In this document: positions 30,336 through 40,721 of the stretch, piece after piece
Layout of the letters: each line of letters starts with the position of its first letter
Position numbering within the stretch: position 1 is the stretch's first letter
Origin: Acidovorax delafieldii
GTDB lineage: Bacteria; Pseudomonadota; Gammaproteobacteria; Burkholderiales; Burkholderiaceae_C
NCBI RefSeq assembly: GCF_007993815.1
Contig: NZ_VJWE01000014.1
Location: forward strand, 62,001-126,000
DNA: 64,000 bases
Direction: 5' to 3'
Program-made: the position numbers and the translations under genes
The notes under the pieces: generated by a model
What the model was told of the DNA's origin: nothing
What the model saw: only the letters and a program-made list of their open reading frames with translations
Databases searched by the model: none

Positions 30336-33300
30336 TCAAGCAGCACCAGGAACCTCTGGCGCAGGTCGTTTGACACGGAACCAGGCCGCATACATAGCAG
30401 GCAGTGCCAGCAGCGTCAGCACCGTGGCCACCACCAGCCCGCCCATGATGGCCACAGCCATCGGGCCCCAGAACACGCTGCGCGACAGCGGGATCATGGC
30501 CAGCACGGCAGCAGCGGCGGTGAGCACGATGGGGCGCAAACGGCGCACGGCCGATTCCACAATGGCATCCCAGGCGGGCACGCCCCGGGCGCGGTCCTGC
30601 TCGATCTGATCGATCAGGATCACCGAATTGCGCTGGATCATGCCCATGAGCGCGATCACCCCCAGCAGCGCCACAAAACCAAAGGGACGATTGAGCAGCA
30701 ACAGCGCCGCCGCCACACCCGCCAGCCCCAGCGGCCCGGTCAGGAACACCAGCATGGCACGGCTGAAGCTGTGCAGTTGCAGCATGAGCAGCGTGAAGGT
30801 GATGAACAGCATGATGGGGAGACCCGCCGCGATGGACGCCGAGCCCTTGGAGCTTTCCTCCACGGCGCCTGCCACCTCGATGCGGTAGCCCGTCTGGCCC
30901 GCCAACCGCCACTTGGCCTCAATCTCCTTGAGGGATGGCAGCAGCGCCGCCGTCACCGTGGCGCCCTGCAGGCCCTCGGTCACGTCGCCCTGCACGGTGA
31001 TGGCGTAGTCGCGGTTCTCGCGCCACATCACGCCGGGCTCCCAGGTGAACACGGGCTTGGCGATCTGCGTGAGCGGGATCGACTTGCCCGAGGCCGTGGG
31101 CAGATAGGCGTTGGCGATGTCGGTGATGGCGTTGCGCTCATCCAGCGGCTGGCGCAGCAGGATGTCGATGAGCTTGTCGCCCTCGCGGTACTGGCCGACC
31201 TGCGTGCCCGACAGAATGGTCTTGGACGCCTGTGCGATGGACTGGCTGGTCACGCCCAGGGCGCGTGCCTTGGACTGGTCGACTTCCAGGCGCAGCACCT
31301 TCACGGACTCGTTCCAGTTGTCGTTCACCCCGCGCATGTTGGGGTTCTGGCGCAGCTGGGCCTTGACCTCATCCGCACGCTCGCGCAGTACCAGCGGATC
31401 GGGTCCCACCACACGGAACTGAACAGGATAAGGCACGGGCGGCCCGTTGGGCAGCAGCTTGACGCGCCCGCGCACTTCCGGGAACTCCTGCGCCAGCAGC
31501 GCAGGCAGCTTCACACGCAGCGATTCGCGCACCTTCAGGTCTTGGGGCACCACGATGAACTGCGACACGTTGCTCTGCGGGAACACCTGATCGAGCGGCA
31601 GATAAAAACGCGGTACGCCAGAGCCTACCCAGGTGCTCACCGTGTTCACGCCTGGCTCGGACAGCAGGCGCTGCTCCACGCGTTTGGTGACGGCCTCGTT
31701 GCCCGCAAAAGAAGTGCCTTCCGGGAACCAGATGTCCACCAGAATCTCAGGCCGGCTGGAATCCGGGAAGAACTGCTGCTGCACCTTGCCCATGCCGACA
31801 ATGCCCAGGGCAAAGGTCAGCACCGTGGCGCCAATGGTCAGCCAGCGGTGCTGCACGCACCAGTCCACCAGACGGCGGAAGCTGCGGTAGAACGGGCTGT
31901 CAAAAACCTCGTGCGGGTCGTCCGTGATGCCCTTGTTGGCCTGAGCGGCCAAGACGTGAGGCGGCACCTTGAGCAGCAGCGTGCCGAGGTAAGGAACGAA
32001 GTAGACCGACACGAACCAGCTGAGCACCAGCGCAATCACCGTCACGGCAAAGATGGCAAAGGTGTATTCACCCGTGGTGGACTTGGCCAGGCCGATGGGC
32101 AAAAAGCCCGCCGCCGTGATCAGCGTGCCCGTGAGCATGGGCATGGCCGTGATCTCGTAGGCAAAGGTGGCGGCGCGCACCTTGTCATAGCCCTCTTCGA
32201 GCTTGAGCACCATCATCTCCACCGCAATGATGGCGTCGTCCACCAGCAGGCCCAGCGCGATGATGAGCGAGCCCAGCGAAATCTTGTGCAGCCCGATGCC
32301 CCAGTACCACATGGCCAGGAACGTGACGGCCAGCACCAGCGGGATCGTGATGCCCACCACCAGCCCCGGGCGGGGGTCGATGTACCAGCGCTTCCACAGC
32401 GGGTTGTTGCCGGGCCGCTTGTGGACGCCCAGGCTGATGAAGCTCACCGCCAGCACGATGACCACGGCCTCGATCAGCACCTTGACGAACTCGTTCACCG
32501 AGGTGGACACCGCCTTGGGCTGGTCTTGCACGTTGACCAGTTTCACGCCCGCCGGCAATGTGCCAGCGATGCGGTCGGTGGTGGTGTGCAGGGCCTTGCC
32601 CAGCGCAATGATGTCGCCGCCCTTGGACATGGAGACGCCCAGCGCAATCACCTCGCGCCCCTGGTGGCGCACCTTCACGCCCGGTGGGTCCACATAGCCG
32701 CGCTGCACTTCGGCAATATCGCCCAGGCGCAGTTGCGCGCCCGAGGGGCCACGGATCGGCATCGCGCGCAGGTCCTCGATGGCGTTGAACTGGCCTTGCA
32801 CACGCACCTGCACCTGGTCTTGCGGGGTCTGGATGGTGCCCGCGCTTTCCACAGCGTTCTGCTGGCCCAGCTGGGCCAGCACCTGGTTCATGTCCAGGCC
32901 CAGTTGCGACAGGCGCTTTTGCGAGATCTCGATGAAGAGCTTTTCGTCCTGCACGCCAAACAGCTCGACCTTCGCCACATCGGGCACGCGCAGCAGCTGC
33001 TGGCGCGCGTCATCGGCAAACTGCTTGAGCTCTGCGTAGCTGAATCCCTCGGACTCCAGCGCGTAGATCACGCCATACACATCACCAAAGTCGTCATTGA
33101 AGAACGGGCCCTGAATGCCCTGGGGCAAGGTGTAGCGCATGTCGCCCACCTTCTTGCGCACGCTGTACCAGACGTTGGCCACGTCGCCAGGCTTGGAGGA
33201 GTCCTTGATCTGGAAAATGATCTGCGACTCGCCGGGCTTGGAGTAGCTGCGGATCTTGTCGGCGTACGGCACTTCCTGCAGCGTGCGCTCGATCTTGTCG

Positions 33301-33518
33301 GTGACCTGCTCGGCCACCTGCTGGGCCGTGGCACCGGGCCAGTAGGTGCGCACCACCATGGCACGGAAGGTGAACGGCGGGTCCTCGTCCTGCCCCAGCT
33401 GGAAGTAGGCCGCAAAGCCCAGCAGCATCAGCACCACCATGAGGTAGCGGGTGAGCGCGGGATGGTCGAGCGCCCATTTGGAGAGGTTGAACCCCTCTTT
33501 GGGTTGGATTTGCGTCAT
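30336..33518 (-). CDS. RND efflux transporter permease subunit
   Basis: Proton-driven inner-membrane pump of the HAE-1/AcrB class, 1060 residues. It has the family layout: a first membrane span near residue 25 (LMVVLMLLGFAAYF), a large periplasmic loop, a block of spans with the proton-relay acid pair in LGLLVDDAIIAVE, a second large loop and a final block with LTGPLGLAGVAAALLLL. It starts 8 bases after the adaptor gene, so both are one transcript. There is no outer-membrane channel gene nearby, so a TolC/OprM partner must come from elsewhere. Substrate is unknown. Expression probably follows the TetR-type operator upstream of the adaptor. Confidence 0.93.
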   Translation of the reverse strand: MTQIQPKEGFNLSKWALDHPALTRYLMVVLMLLGFAAYFQLGQDEDPPFTFRAMVVRTYWPGATAQQVAEQVTDKIERTLQEVPYADKIRSYSKPGESQIIFQIKDSSKPGDVANVWYSVRKKVGDMRYTLPQGIQGPFFNDDFGDVYGVIYALESEGFSYAELKQFADDARQQLLRVPDVAKVELFGVQDEKLFIEISQKRLSQLGLDMNQVLAQLGQQNAVESAGTIQTPQDQVQVRVQGQFNAIEDLRAMPIRGPSGAQLRLGDIAEVQRGYVDPPGVKVRHQGREVIALGVSMSKGGDIIALGKALHTTTDRIAGTLPAGVKLVNVQDQPKAVSTSVNEFVKVLIEAVVIVLAVSFISLGVHKRPGNNPLWKRWYIDPRPGLVVGITIPLVLAVTFLAMWYWGIGLHKISLGSLIIALGLLVDDAIIAVEMMVLKLEEGYDKVRAATFAYEITAMPMLTGTLITAAGFLPIGLAKSTTGEYTFAIFAVTVIALVLSWFVSVYFVPYLGTLLLKVPPHVLAAQANKGITDDPHEVFDSPFYRSFRRLVDWCVQHRWLTIGATVLTFALGIVGMGKVQQQFFPDSSRPEILVDIWFPEGTSFAGNEAVTKRVEQRLLSEPGVNTVSTWVGSGVPRFYLPLDQVFPQSNVSQFIVVPQDLKVRESLRVKLPALLAQEFPEVRGRVKLLPNGPPVPYPVQFRVVGPDPLVLRERADEVKAQLRQNPNMRGVNDNWNESVKVLRLEVDQSKARALGVTSQSIAQASKTILSGTQVGQYREGDKLIDILLRQPLDERNAITDIANAYLPTASGKSIPLTQIAKPVFTWEPGVMWRENRDYAITVQGDVTEGLQGATVTAALLPSLKEIEAKWRLAGQTGYRIEVAGAVEESSKGSASIAAGLPIMLFITFTLLMLQLHSFSRAMLVFLTGPLGLAGVAAALLLLNRPFGFVALLGVIALMGMIQRNSVILIDQIEQDRARGVPAWDAIVESAVRRLRPIVLTAAAAVLAMIPLSRSVFWGPMAVAIMGGLVVATVLTLLALPAMYAAWFRVKRPAPEVPGAA

Positions 33519-33526
33519 GGCGGGCC

Positions 33527-34750
33527 TCAGTTGGCGGCAGAGGCCGTGGCGGTGGCGGGTGCAGCAGCGGTTGCAGGAGCCGATGGCACCGCCGGAATTG
33601 CTACAGATTCAGGAGCTGTCTGTGCTTTATTCACTGGCGCCTGGGCCACTTTTGGCTGGTATACCGTCACTTTTTGGCCGGGAGACAGCACATGCACGCC
33701 GGTGGCCACCACCTGCATGCCGGGGGTCAGGCCCCCTGCCACCACCGCATCGTTGCCGTCGGCCGTGGCGATCTGCACCACCTGCGACTTGACGGTGCTG
33801 GTCGCGGGGTCGTACACCCACACGGCGGTGGACTGGCCCTCCTGCCGCAGCGCGCTGGTGGGCAGCTTGATGGCGGCAATGCCAGCATGGCTCAGTGCCT
33901 TGGGCGTGGCGTACACGGTGGCGCCCAGCGCTGGGGCGTCCGCAGCGTCAATGGCCACCTTGACCTGGAAGGTACGGGTCGCAGCGTCGGCGCTGGCAGC
34001 CACTTCGCGCACGCGGCCCGTCAGGGTCGCGCCGCCAGACCAGCCGCGCACAGCCACCTCGGAGCCCGCCGTGATCTGCGCCACCTTGTCCTCGGGCACG
34101 GCAAACACCACGTCGCGCGGGCCGTCCTGCGCAATACGCGCCACCGGCGCACCGGCCGACACCACCTGGCCCGGCTCGGCATCGATGCCCGTCACCACGC
34201 CCGACACGTCGGCCACCAGCGTGGTGTAGGCCGCCTGGTTGCCCTGCGACGACAGCTGCGCGCGCGCCTGGTCCAGCGTGGCCTGGGCCGCTTTGAGCGT
34301 GGCCTCACGGCGTTCCAGCTCGGCACCGCTGATGAAGTTCTGGTCCTTGAGCGCCTGGTAGCGCTTGAGGTCCGCCGCCGCCAGATCACGCTGCGTGGTG
34401 GCCGATGCGAGTTGCGCACGCGCCGCATCAGCCGCCAGTTGGTAGTCCTTGGGGTCCAGTTGCGCCAGCACCTGCCCGGCCTTCACGCGCTGGCCCAGCT
34501 CGGCCTGGCGCTGAACGATCTTGCCCGCCACGCGAAAGCCCAGGCGCGACTCCACCCGCGCGCGCACCTCGCCCGAATACTCCAGGCTGGACTGCAGCGC
34601 GCCCACGCCCACCGTCATCAGCTTGACGGAGCGCACGGGCTCCTCAGGCGGTGCGGGACGCGAACAGGCGGCCAGCACGGTAGCGGTGGCCAGCACCAGC
34701 AAAAGCCTGGAATGCCGTGAAGAGGGCCGCAGGGCGGAGGATGTGCGCAT
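33527..34750 (-). CDS. RND efflux periplasmic adaptor lipoprotein (MFP)
   Basis: Links the pump to an outer-membrane channel. The 407 residues start MRTSSALRPSSRH and carry a lipoprotein signal ending VLAAC (about residue 28). Next come the first biotinyl-lipoyl half RLGFRVAGKIVQRQAELGQRV, an alpha-helical hairpin rich in Ala/Gln (about 95-170), the second lipoyl half VSGVVTGIDAEPGQVV and beta-barrel/MP domains. The C-terminal 45 residues are low complexity (Pro/Ala/Thr). Part of that tail (YQPKVAQAPVNKAQTAPESVA) is encoded by a copy of the dispersed repeat described below. The long open frame upstream of 34750 is not coding. Confidence 0.92.
   Translation of the reverse strand: MRTSSALRPSSRHSRLLLVLATATVLAACSRPAPPEEPVRSVKLMTVGVGALQSSLEYSGEVRARVESRLGFRVAGKIVQRQAELGQRVKAGQVLAQLDPKDYQLAADAARAQLASATTQRDLAAADLKRYQALKDQNFISGAELERREATLKAAQATLDQARAQLSSQGNQAAYTTLVADVSGVVTGIDAEPGQVVSAGAPVARIAQDGPRDVVFAVPEDKVAQITAGSEVAVRGWSGGATLTGRVREVAASADAATRTFQVKVAIDAADAPALGATVYATPKALSHAGIAAIKLPTSALRQEGQSTAVWVYDPATSTVKSQVVQIATADGNDAVVAGGLTPGMQVVATGVHVLSPGQKVTVYQPKVAQAPVNKAQTAPESVAIPAVPSAPATAAAPATATASAAN
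33600..33657 (-). repeat. Dispersed repeat inside the adaptor coding region (copy H)
   Basis: The minus strand reads GCCAAAAGTGGCCCAGGCGC, CAGTGAATAAAGCACAGACAGCT and AATCTGTAGCA. Aligned without gaps to copy B (GTCAAAACTGCCCATAGCGC, TAGTGGAATATGCGCTGGCAGCT ...) about two thirds of some 56 positions match by eye. The frame of the adaptor gene stays open through it. Confidence 0.6.
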
Positions 34751-34901
34751 GGGAAATCCGGTGAAAAAAGAAGGGGCCACAAGGATCAGCAAGCAAGACG
34801 CAGGCCGGAGCGCCCGCGCAGCGACAGTACACCAGACACCCGCCAACCAGCCACCCGCAGCCATGCAGGGCGCTTGTGAACAGATGCAGGGGCCAGCCGC
34901 C

Positions 34902-34930
34902 TTGTCCCCCACTGGATTGGTCTTTATGAT
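34902..34930 (+). promoter_or_regulatory. Sigma-70-like promoter towards hpnC
   Basis: TTGTCC (34902-34907), a 17-base spacer and TATGAT (34925-34930). The -10 box overlaps the left end of the palindrome at 34928-34953. It points to hpnC, whose GTG is 63 bases further on. Confidence 0.55.
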
Positions 34931-34953
34931 TACTGACTGACCGGTTAGTAATC
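34928..34953. promoter_or_regulatory. TetR-type operator between facing promoters
   Basis: The half-sites GATTACT (34928-34934) and AGTAATC (34947-34953) are perfect inverted repeats, and the core TGACCGGTTA is also partly symmetric; by eye 20 of 26 positions are symmetric. Size and style fit a TetR/AcrR-family operator. It overlaps the -10 box of both promoters. No tetR gene lies nearby in the window. Confidence 0.65.
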
Positions 34954-34978
34954 TATGAGAAGCCCTTGAGCTTGTCAA
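34950..34978 (-). promoter_or_regulatory. Strong sigma-70 promoter of the RND efflux operon
   Basis: On the minus strand TTGACA (34978-34973), a 17-base spacer and TAGATT (34955-34950). The -35 box is a consensus match. The transcript would have a leader of about 190 bases before the adaptor ATG and begins within the palindromic operator. Confidence 0.7.
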
Positions 34979-34993
34979 GCGACAATCCGGGGT

Positions 34994-35902
34994 GTGAACG
35001 ACCGTCCCAGCCCCTCTCCCCACCCCGGCGCAGCCTCCGCGCCACAGCCCACTGCGACTGATGCGGTGGCGCCTCCTGTCACCCATTACGAAAACTTCCC
35101 CGTAGCATCCCTGCTGTGCCCGCCCCACCTGCGCCAGCCTATTGCCGCCATCTACGGCTTTGCGCGCACGGCGGACGACATTGCCGACGAAGGCGATGCC
35201 CTGCCCGCCGCCCGGCTGGCGGACCTGGCGGCCTACCTGGCCGATCTGCGCGCGATTGCCCAGGGCCAGGCGCCCTCGCCCCGCTGGGCCAGCGTGTTTT
35301 TGCCGCTGCAAGGCGTGTTGCGCAGCCACCATCTGCCCGTGCCCCTGCTGGAAGACCTGCTGAGCGCCTTTGCCCAGGACGTGGAGAAAACCCGTGACGG
35401 CGAGGGCTACGCCGACCGCGACGAGCTGCTGGACTACTGCCGCCGCTCGGCCAACCCCGTGGGCCGGCTGCTGCTGCACCTGTATGGCGTGCACGACGCC
35501 GAGGCGCTGCGCCAGAGCGACGCCATCTGCACGGCGCTGCAGCTCATCAACTTCTGGCAGGACCTGTCCGTGGACATTCCCCGGGGCCGCCACTACCTGC
35601 CGCGCTCCGACTGCGTGGCGTATGGCGCCTGCCAGTTCGAGCTGCTGGCGCTGCAAAGCACCCGCGAGAACGCCCGCCTGATTGCCGACTGCGCCCACTG
35701 GGCGCGCACCACCATGCAAAGCGGCGCCCCCCTGGTGCACCGCCTGCCCGGCCGCGCCGGCTGGGAGCTGCGGCTGGTGGTGCAAGGCGGCCTGCGCATC
35801 CTCGACAAGGTCGAGGCCCTCAAAGGGGGCAGCCTGCACACCCGGCCCAAGCTCCGTGGGTGGGACTGGTGCGTGATGCTGGGCCGCGCGCTGGTGATGT
35901 AA
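34994..35902 (+). CDS. hpnC: Squalene synthase HpnC (hydroxysqualene synthase)
   Basis: In the three-step bacterial route HpnC converts presqualene diphosphate to hydroxysqualene. The 302-residue protein has the trans-isoprenyl diphosphate synthase motifs FARTADDIADEGD (first Asp-rich motif) and LINFWQDLSVDIPRGRHYLP (second motif), plus the YCRRSANPVGRLLL block typical of HpnC. The start is a GTG at 34994; the first 25 residues are Pro/Ala-rich and poorly conserved, so a shorter form is possible. It is separated from its partners hpnD and hpnE by sdaA and two TRAP genes. It is read away from the RND efflux operon, and both promoters share one palindrome. Confidence 0.92.
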   Translation: MNDRPSPSPHPGAASAPQPTATDAVAPPVTHYENFPVASLLCPPHLRQPIAAIYGFARTADDIADEGDALPAARLADLAAYLADLRAIAQGQAPSPRWASVFLPLQGVLRSHHLPVPLLEDLLSAFAQDVEKTRDGEGYADRDELLDYCRRSANPVGRLLLHLYGVHDAEALRQSDAICTALQLINFWQDLSVDIPRGRHYLPRSDCVAYGACQFELLALQSTRENARLIADCAHWARTTMQSGAPLVHRLPGRAGWELRLVVQGGLRILDKVEALKGGSLHTRPKLRGWDWCVMLGRALVM

Positions 35903-36218
35903 GAAAGATTCATGGGCCACAAGGCGGGCTCACACATTGGCCTGCCAGCGCACCACGCAGTGCCCAAACGGCCTGTAGCGCATGATTCATGTGCACCAAT
36001 AGCTACTTAATTGATAGCAAATTATTGGGATGCCTCTCGCCCTTGACCCGGCAGGGGCAGGGATTGCGAGCATGCCCCGGCCACCGCACCCGGTTAGCCT
36101 CGCGGCCACCGTGGCAGGGTGGCGGCCAACACCCCCACCCTGCCGGCCCGTGCCCGCGCGCCACAAGCGCAGGGGCACCTTTAAAACTGGTTCTCAGAGC
36201 CCAGGGTCACCCCCCACT
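35903..36218. other. 316-base gap between hpnC and sdaA
   Basis: No gene seen. It contains repeat copy E (35964-36020). The last 40 bases before sdaA hold an A/T patch, TTTAAAACTGG. The open frame that runs through 36030-36218 in phase with sdaA has no family similarity before the [10 protein letters not shown] start. Confidence 0.6.
35964..36020 (+). repeat. Dispersed ~60 bp repeat, copy E
   Basis: Reads CAAACGGCCTGTAGCGCATG, ATTCATGTGCACCAATAGCTA and CTTAATTGATAGC, in the same orientation and spacing as copy B. It lies in the gap before sdaA. Confidence 0.7.
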
Positions 36219-37628
<1,410 letters not shown>

Positions 37629-37694
37629 ACCGAGCCGCCCAGCGGCCCGTTGTGCAGCCTGTTTCGCAGCCCATTCCGCCGCCCCTTCATCTGC

Positions 37695-38228
37695 ATGCAT
37701 TTGCCGCCTGACCTGCCCACCCCCTTGCCACTGGAGCGCTGGCTCAACCGCCTGGGCGCACTGGTGATGCCGCTGGCGCTGCTGGTCGTGCTGCTGCTGT
37801 TTTTGCAATGGCCGTTGCGCGACGGGTGGGGCGCGGGGTCCAGCCAGGCCAACGACCTCGCGCAGGTGCTGTTTGCGCTGTATGTGGCCGTGGCCCTGCG
37901 CCATGCCGACCGGCGCGGCGCCCACCTGGTCAGCCGCCCCGATCTTGCCCATGCGGGCCGGGGCCCGGTGCGCGCCATGCGCCTGCTGGGCGCGCCCCTG
38001 GCCGTGTTGCCGTGGGCGGTGTTTGTGTGCATCAACGCCGCGCCCACGGTGTGGCGGTCGGTGCGGGGGCTGGAGAGTTTTCCTGAAACCGCCAACCCCG
38101 GCTACTTCGCCATCAAGCTGGCCTTGCTGCTGCTGGCCGTGCTGCTGGCTCTGCAGGCCCTGGCCGACCTGTGGCGGGCCGTGCACACGCTGCGCGCGCC
38201 CACTGGCGCACCGGCGGACCCTGCATGA
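37695..38228 (+). CDS. TRAP transporter small permease (DctQ-like)
   Basis: A 177-residue membrane protein with about four spans: LGALVMPLALLVVLLLFLQWP, LAQVLFALYVAVALRHADRRG, LGAPLAVLPWAVFVCINAAP and YFAIKLALLLLAVLLALQALADLW. The ALRHADRRGAHL phrase and the overall size fit DctQ subunits. The ATG giving MHLPPDLPTP is preferred over an upstream TTG. It is followed after 24 bases by the large permease. The periplasmic DctP subunit is not next to them. Confidence 0.78.
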   Translation: MHLPPDLPTPLPLERWLNRLGALVMPLALLVVLLLFLQWPLRDGWGAGSSQANDLAQVLFALYVAVALRHADRRGAHLVSRPDLAHAGRGPVRAMRLLGAPLAVLPWAVFVCINAAPTVWRSVRGLESFPETANPGYFAIKLALLLLAVLLALQALADLWRAVHTLRAPTGAPADPA

Positions 38229-38252
38229 GTCCCGTCCCATGAGCGCCATACC

Positions 38253-39764
38253 ATGAACGCCATCGGCCTGTTGCTGCTGGTGCTGGCCCTGGTGCTGATG
38301 ATGACCACCGGCTGGGCCACCTACGCCGTGCTGCTGGGCGTCAGCACCCTGGGCGCGATGGCGGGCCTGGCGCTGGGCGCGTTTGATGGCGCGGTACTGC
38401 GCAGCCTGCCGGAGCGCGTGGTGGGCCTGCTCGAACACGATCTGCTGCAGGCGCTGGTGCTGTATGCCGTGGTGGGTGCACTGCTCAACCACCTGGCACT
38501 GGTCAACGGCCTGTACAGCGGGCTGCGCAAGCTGCTGGCGCGCGTGGTGGGGCTACGGGCCGCGCCCGACATGGCGGGCCTGGGCGTGGGCATGCTGATG
38601 GCGCCCATGAACGGATCGGTGGGGGCCAGCCTGGTGACCCTGTCGCACACCGCCGGGCAGGCCTGGGCCCGCGAAGGCATGCCGCCCGCCCGCCGCACCG
38701 CCCTGGTCGCCGTGGCCAGCACGCTGGGCATCATCGTGCCGCCGTCGCTGGTGCTGTTGCTGCTGGGCGATGCCATGCTGCGCGCCCACACCGAGGGCCT
38801 GACCCTGGCCACGCAGTTGGGGCTGGCCAGCGCCCGCGCAGGCACCCGCATCATCAATACCCAGGATGTGCTGCAGGCCGCCCTGGCCCCCGGTGCGCTG
38901 CTGCTGGTGTTGTGGATGGGCGTGACCTGGTGGCTGGCCCAGCGCCGCGCTGTCGGCATCGCCGATCAAGGGGTCGCGTCCACAGCACCCGCGCCGCTGA
39001 CCCGCAGCGAGCGCTGGACGTTGGGCGTGGTGCCCACGCTCATCGTGGCCCTGCTGGCACTGGTCACCACCGGCCGCGTGCGGGCGGTGGAGGCCGCCGC
39101 CACCGCCGGGGTGCTGCTGCTGGTGTGGGGCATGGCGTCGCGCCAGCTCACACTACGGCGGCTGGCGCAGGTGCTGGACGACGCCATGGCGCTCACCGGC
39201 GCGCTGTTTGCGCTGCTGGTGGCGGCCGTCACGTTCTCGCTGGTGCTGCGCGCCTACGGCACCGATGTGCTGGTGGCCGAATGGATGCGTGCCCTGCAGG
39301 GCCAGCCCCTGCTGGCCATGGGGGTGGTGCTGGCCGTGCTGCTGGGGTCGGCGTTTGTGCTAGATGCGTTCGAGCTGATCTTTCTGATCATTCCCATCGT
39401 CATGCCCCCTTTGCTGGCACTGGTGGACGACGCGGCCTGGGTGGCCGCGCTCACCTTGCTGGTTCTGCAGGCGGGGTTCCTGCTGCCGCCGCTGGGCTAC
39501 GCGCTGGTGCTGTCCCGCGCCCAGGTGGCTCCCCGGCCCGCCATGGGCGCGGTGGCGCGTGCGCTGGCGCCCTACCTGCTCTGCCTGGCCGGCGTGATCG
39601 CCCTGGTGATGGCCGTGCCCGCCACCACGCAGTGGCTGCGCAGCACGCCCGCCACGCTGCCCGAGATGTCGATCCAGGGCGACGACCTGGACGCGCTGAT
39701 GCGCGAGATGTCGCAACCCGAGGCGCCAGCCCTTGCACCCGCCGCCTCCGCAACACCTCCCTGA
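38253..39764 (+). CDS. TRAP transporter large permease (DctM-like)
   Basis: A 503-residue protein with 12 or more hydrophobic spans. Signature-like phrases include GMLMAPMNGSVGASLVTLSHT, VASTLGIIVPPSLVLLLLGD (the DctM IIPPS motif is VPPS here) and LGSAFVLDAFELIFLIIPIVMPPL near the C-terminus. It ends in an Ala/Pro-rich hydrophilic tail. It belongs to the mannitol/chloroaromatic-type TRAP branch by length. With the small permease it should use a sodium or proton gradient to take up an organic acid, but the binding subunit is missing locally, so the substrate is unknown. Confidence 0.85.
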   Translation: MNAIGLLLLVLALVLMMTTGWATYAVLLGVSTLGAMAGLALGAFDGAVLRSLPERVVGLLEHDLLQALVLYAVVGALLNHLALVNGLYSGLRKLLARVVGLRAAPDMAGLGVGMLMAPMNGSVGASLVTLSHTAGQAWAREGMPPARRTALVAVASTLGIIVPPSLVLLLLGDAMLRAHTEGLTLATQLGLASARAGTRIINTQDVLQAALAPGALLLVLWMGVTWWLAQRRAVGIADQGVASTAPAPLTRSERWTLGVVPTLIVALLALVTTGRVRAVEAAATAGVLLLVWGMASRQLTLRRLAQVLDDAMALTGALFALLVAAVTFSLVLRAYGTDVLVAEWMRALQGQPLLAMGVVLAVLLGSAFVLDAFELIFLIIPIVMPPLLALVDDAAWVAALTLLVLQAGFLLPPLGYALVLSRAQVAPRPAMGAVARALAPYLLCLAGVIALVMAVPATTQWLRSTPATLPEMSIQGDDLDALMREMSQPEAPALAPAASATPP

Positions 39765-39827
39765 AGCTATCATTTGAATAGCAACCAGGGCATGCGGCAC
39801 TAGCGCATCCGCCCGAAAACACCTCAA
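39764..39827 (-). repeat. Dispersed ~60 bp repeat, copy F
   Basis: Abuts the stop codon of the TRAP large permease. The minus strand reads TTTGAGGTGTTTTCGGGCG, ATGCGCTAGTGC and GGTTGCTATTCAAATGATAGC, the order and spacing of copy B. Confidence 0.75.
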
Positions 39828-39875
39828 ACCCCGACAACCGGCCCGCCCCGGTGCGCCATGGGACAATCTCGCCCC

Positions 39876-40715
39876 ATGACACCGCAGCAGTACGTACAGC
39901 AAAAAGCCGTGGCCTCGGGCAGCAGCTTCTATTACGCCTTTCTCTTTCTGCCTGCCCCGCGCCGCGCGGCCATCACGGCGTTCTATGCGTTTTGCCGCGA
40001 AGTGGACGATGTGGTCGATGAAGTGAGCGACCCTGGCGTGGCCCGCACCAAGCTGGCCTGGTGGCAGGCCGAAGTGACCAAGGCCTACGCGGGCCAGCCC
40101 ACGCACCCCGTGATGCTGGCGCTGATGCCGCTGGCGGCCGACTACGGCATCGAACAGCGCCACCTGCAGGCCGTGATCGACGGCTGCCAGATGGACCTGG
40201 AACAGACGCGCTACCTCGACTTTGCAGGTCTTCAGGGCTACTGCCACCTGGTGGCGGGCGTCGTGGGCGAAGTCGCAGCGCGCATCTTCGGCCAGACCGA
40301 CCCGCGCACCACCGAATACGCCCACCGGCTGGGCCTGGCGTTCCAGCTCACCAACATCATCCGCGACGTGGGCGAAGACGCCATGCTGGGCCGCATTTAC
40401 CTGCCGGTCAGCGAGCTGCAGCAGTTCGACGTGAAGGCGCACGAGATCTTGAAGCGCCAGTACTCCGACCGGTTCACCGCACTCATGCGTTTTCAGGCCG
40501 AGCGTGCGCACCGGCTGTACGACGAGGCCTTTGCCATGCTGCCCGACGCGGACCGCCGCACCCAAAAGCCCGGCCTGATGATGGCCAGCATCTACCGCAC
40601 CTTGCTGCGCGAGATCGAGCACGAAAACTTCCAGGTGCTGCACCAGCGCATCCGCCTCACGCCGCTGCGCAAGTTCTGGCTGGCCTGGAAGATGCAAGCC
40701 CTGGGCAGGATGTAG
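39876..40715 (+). CDS. hpnD: Presqualene diphosphate synthase HpnD
   Basis: Condenses two farnesyl diphosphates to presqualene diphosphate, the first step to squalene. The 279 residues begin MTPQQYVQQKAVASGSSFYY, the usual HpnD N-terminus, so this ATG is preferred over one 18 bases upstream. The Asp motifs are FCREVDDVVDEVSD and LTNIIRDVGEDAMLGRIYLP. It is followed after 6 bases by hpnE. The cyclase shc and downstream hopanoid genes are not in the window. Confidence 0.95.
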   Translation: MTPQQYVQQKAVASGSSFYYAFLFLPAPRRAAITAFYAFCREVDDVVDEVSDPGVARTKLAWWQAEVTKAYAGQPTHPVMLALMPLAADYGIEQRHLQAVIDGCQMDLEQTRYLDFAGLQGYCHLVAGVVGEVAARIFGQTDPRTTEYAHRLGLAFQLTNIIRDVGEDAMLGRIYLPVSELQQFDVKAHEILKRQYSDRFTALMRFQAERAHRLYDEAFAMLPDADRRTQKPGLMMASIYRTLLREIEHENFQVLHQRIRLTPLRKFWLAWKMQALGRM

Positions 40716-40721
40716 CCCGGC

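Noticed and set aside
30288-34229. 1313-codon rightward frame opposite the efflux genes
   Set aside because: Antisense shadow of the RND permease and adaptor; composition is not protein-like.
37650-37694. TTG start for the TRAP small permease
   Set aside because: The ATG at 37695 gives the usual short hydrophilic start before the first span; the TTG adds an Arg/Pro stretch without support.
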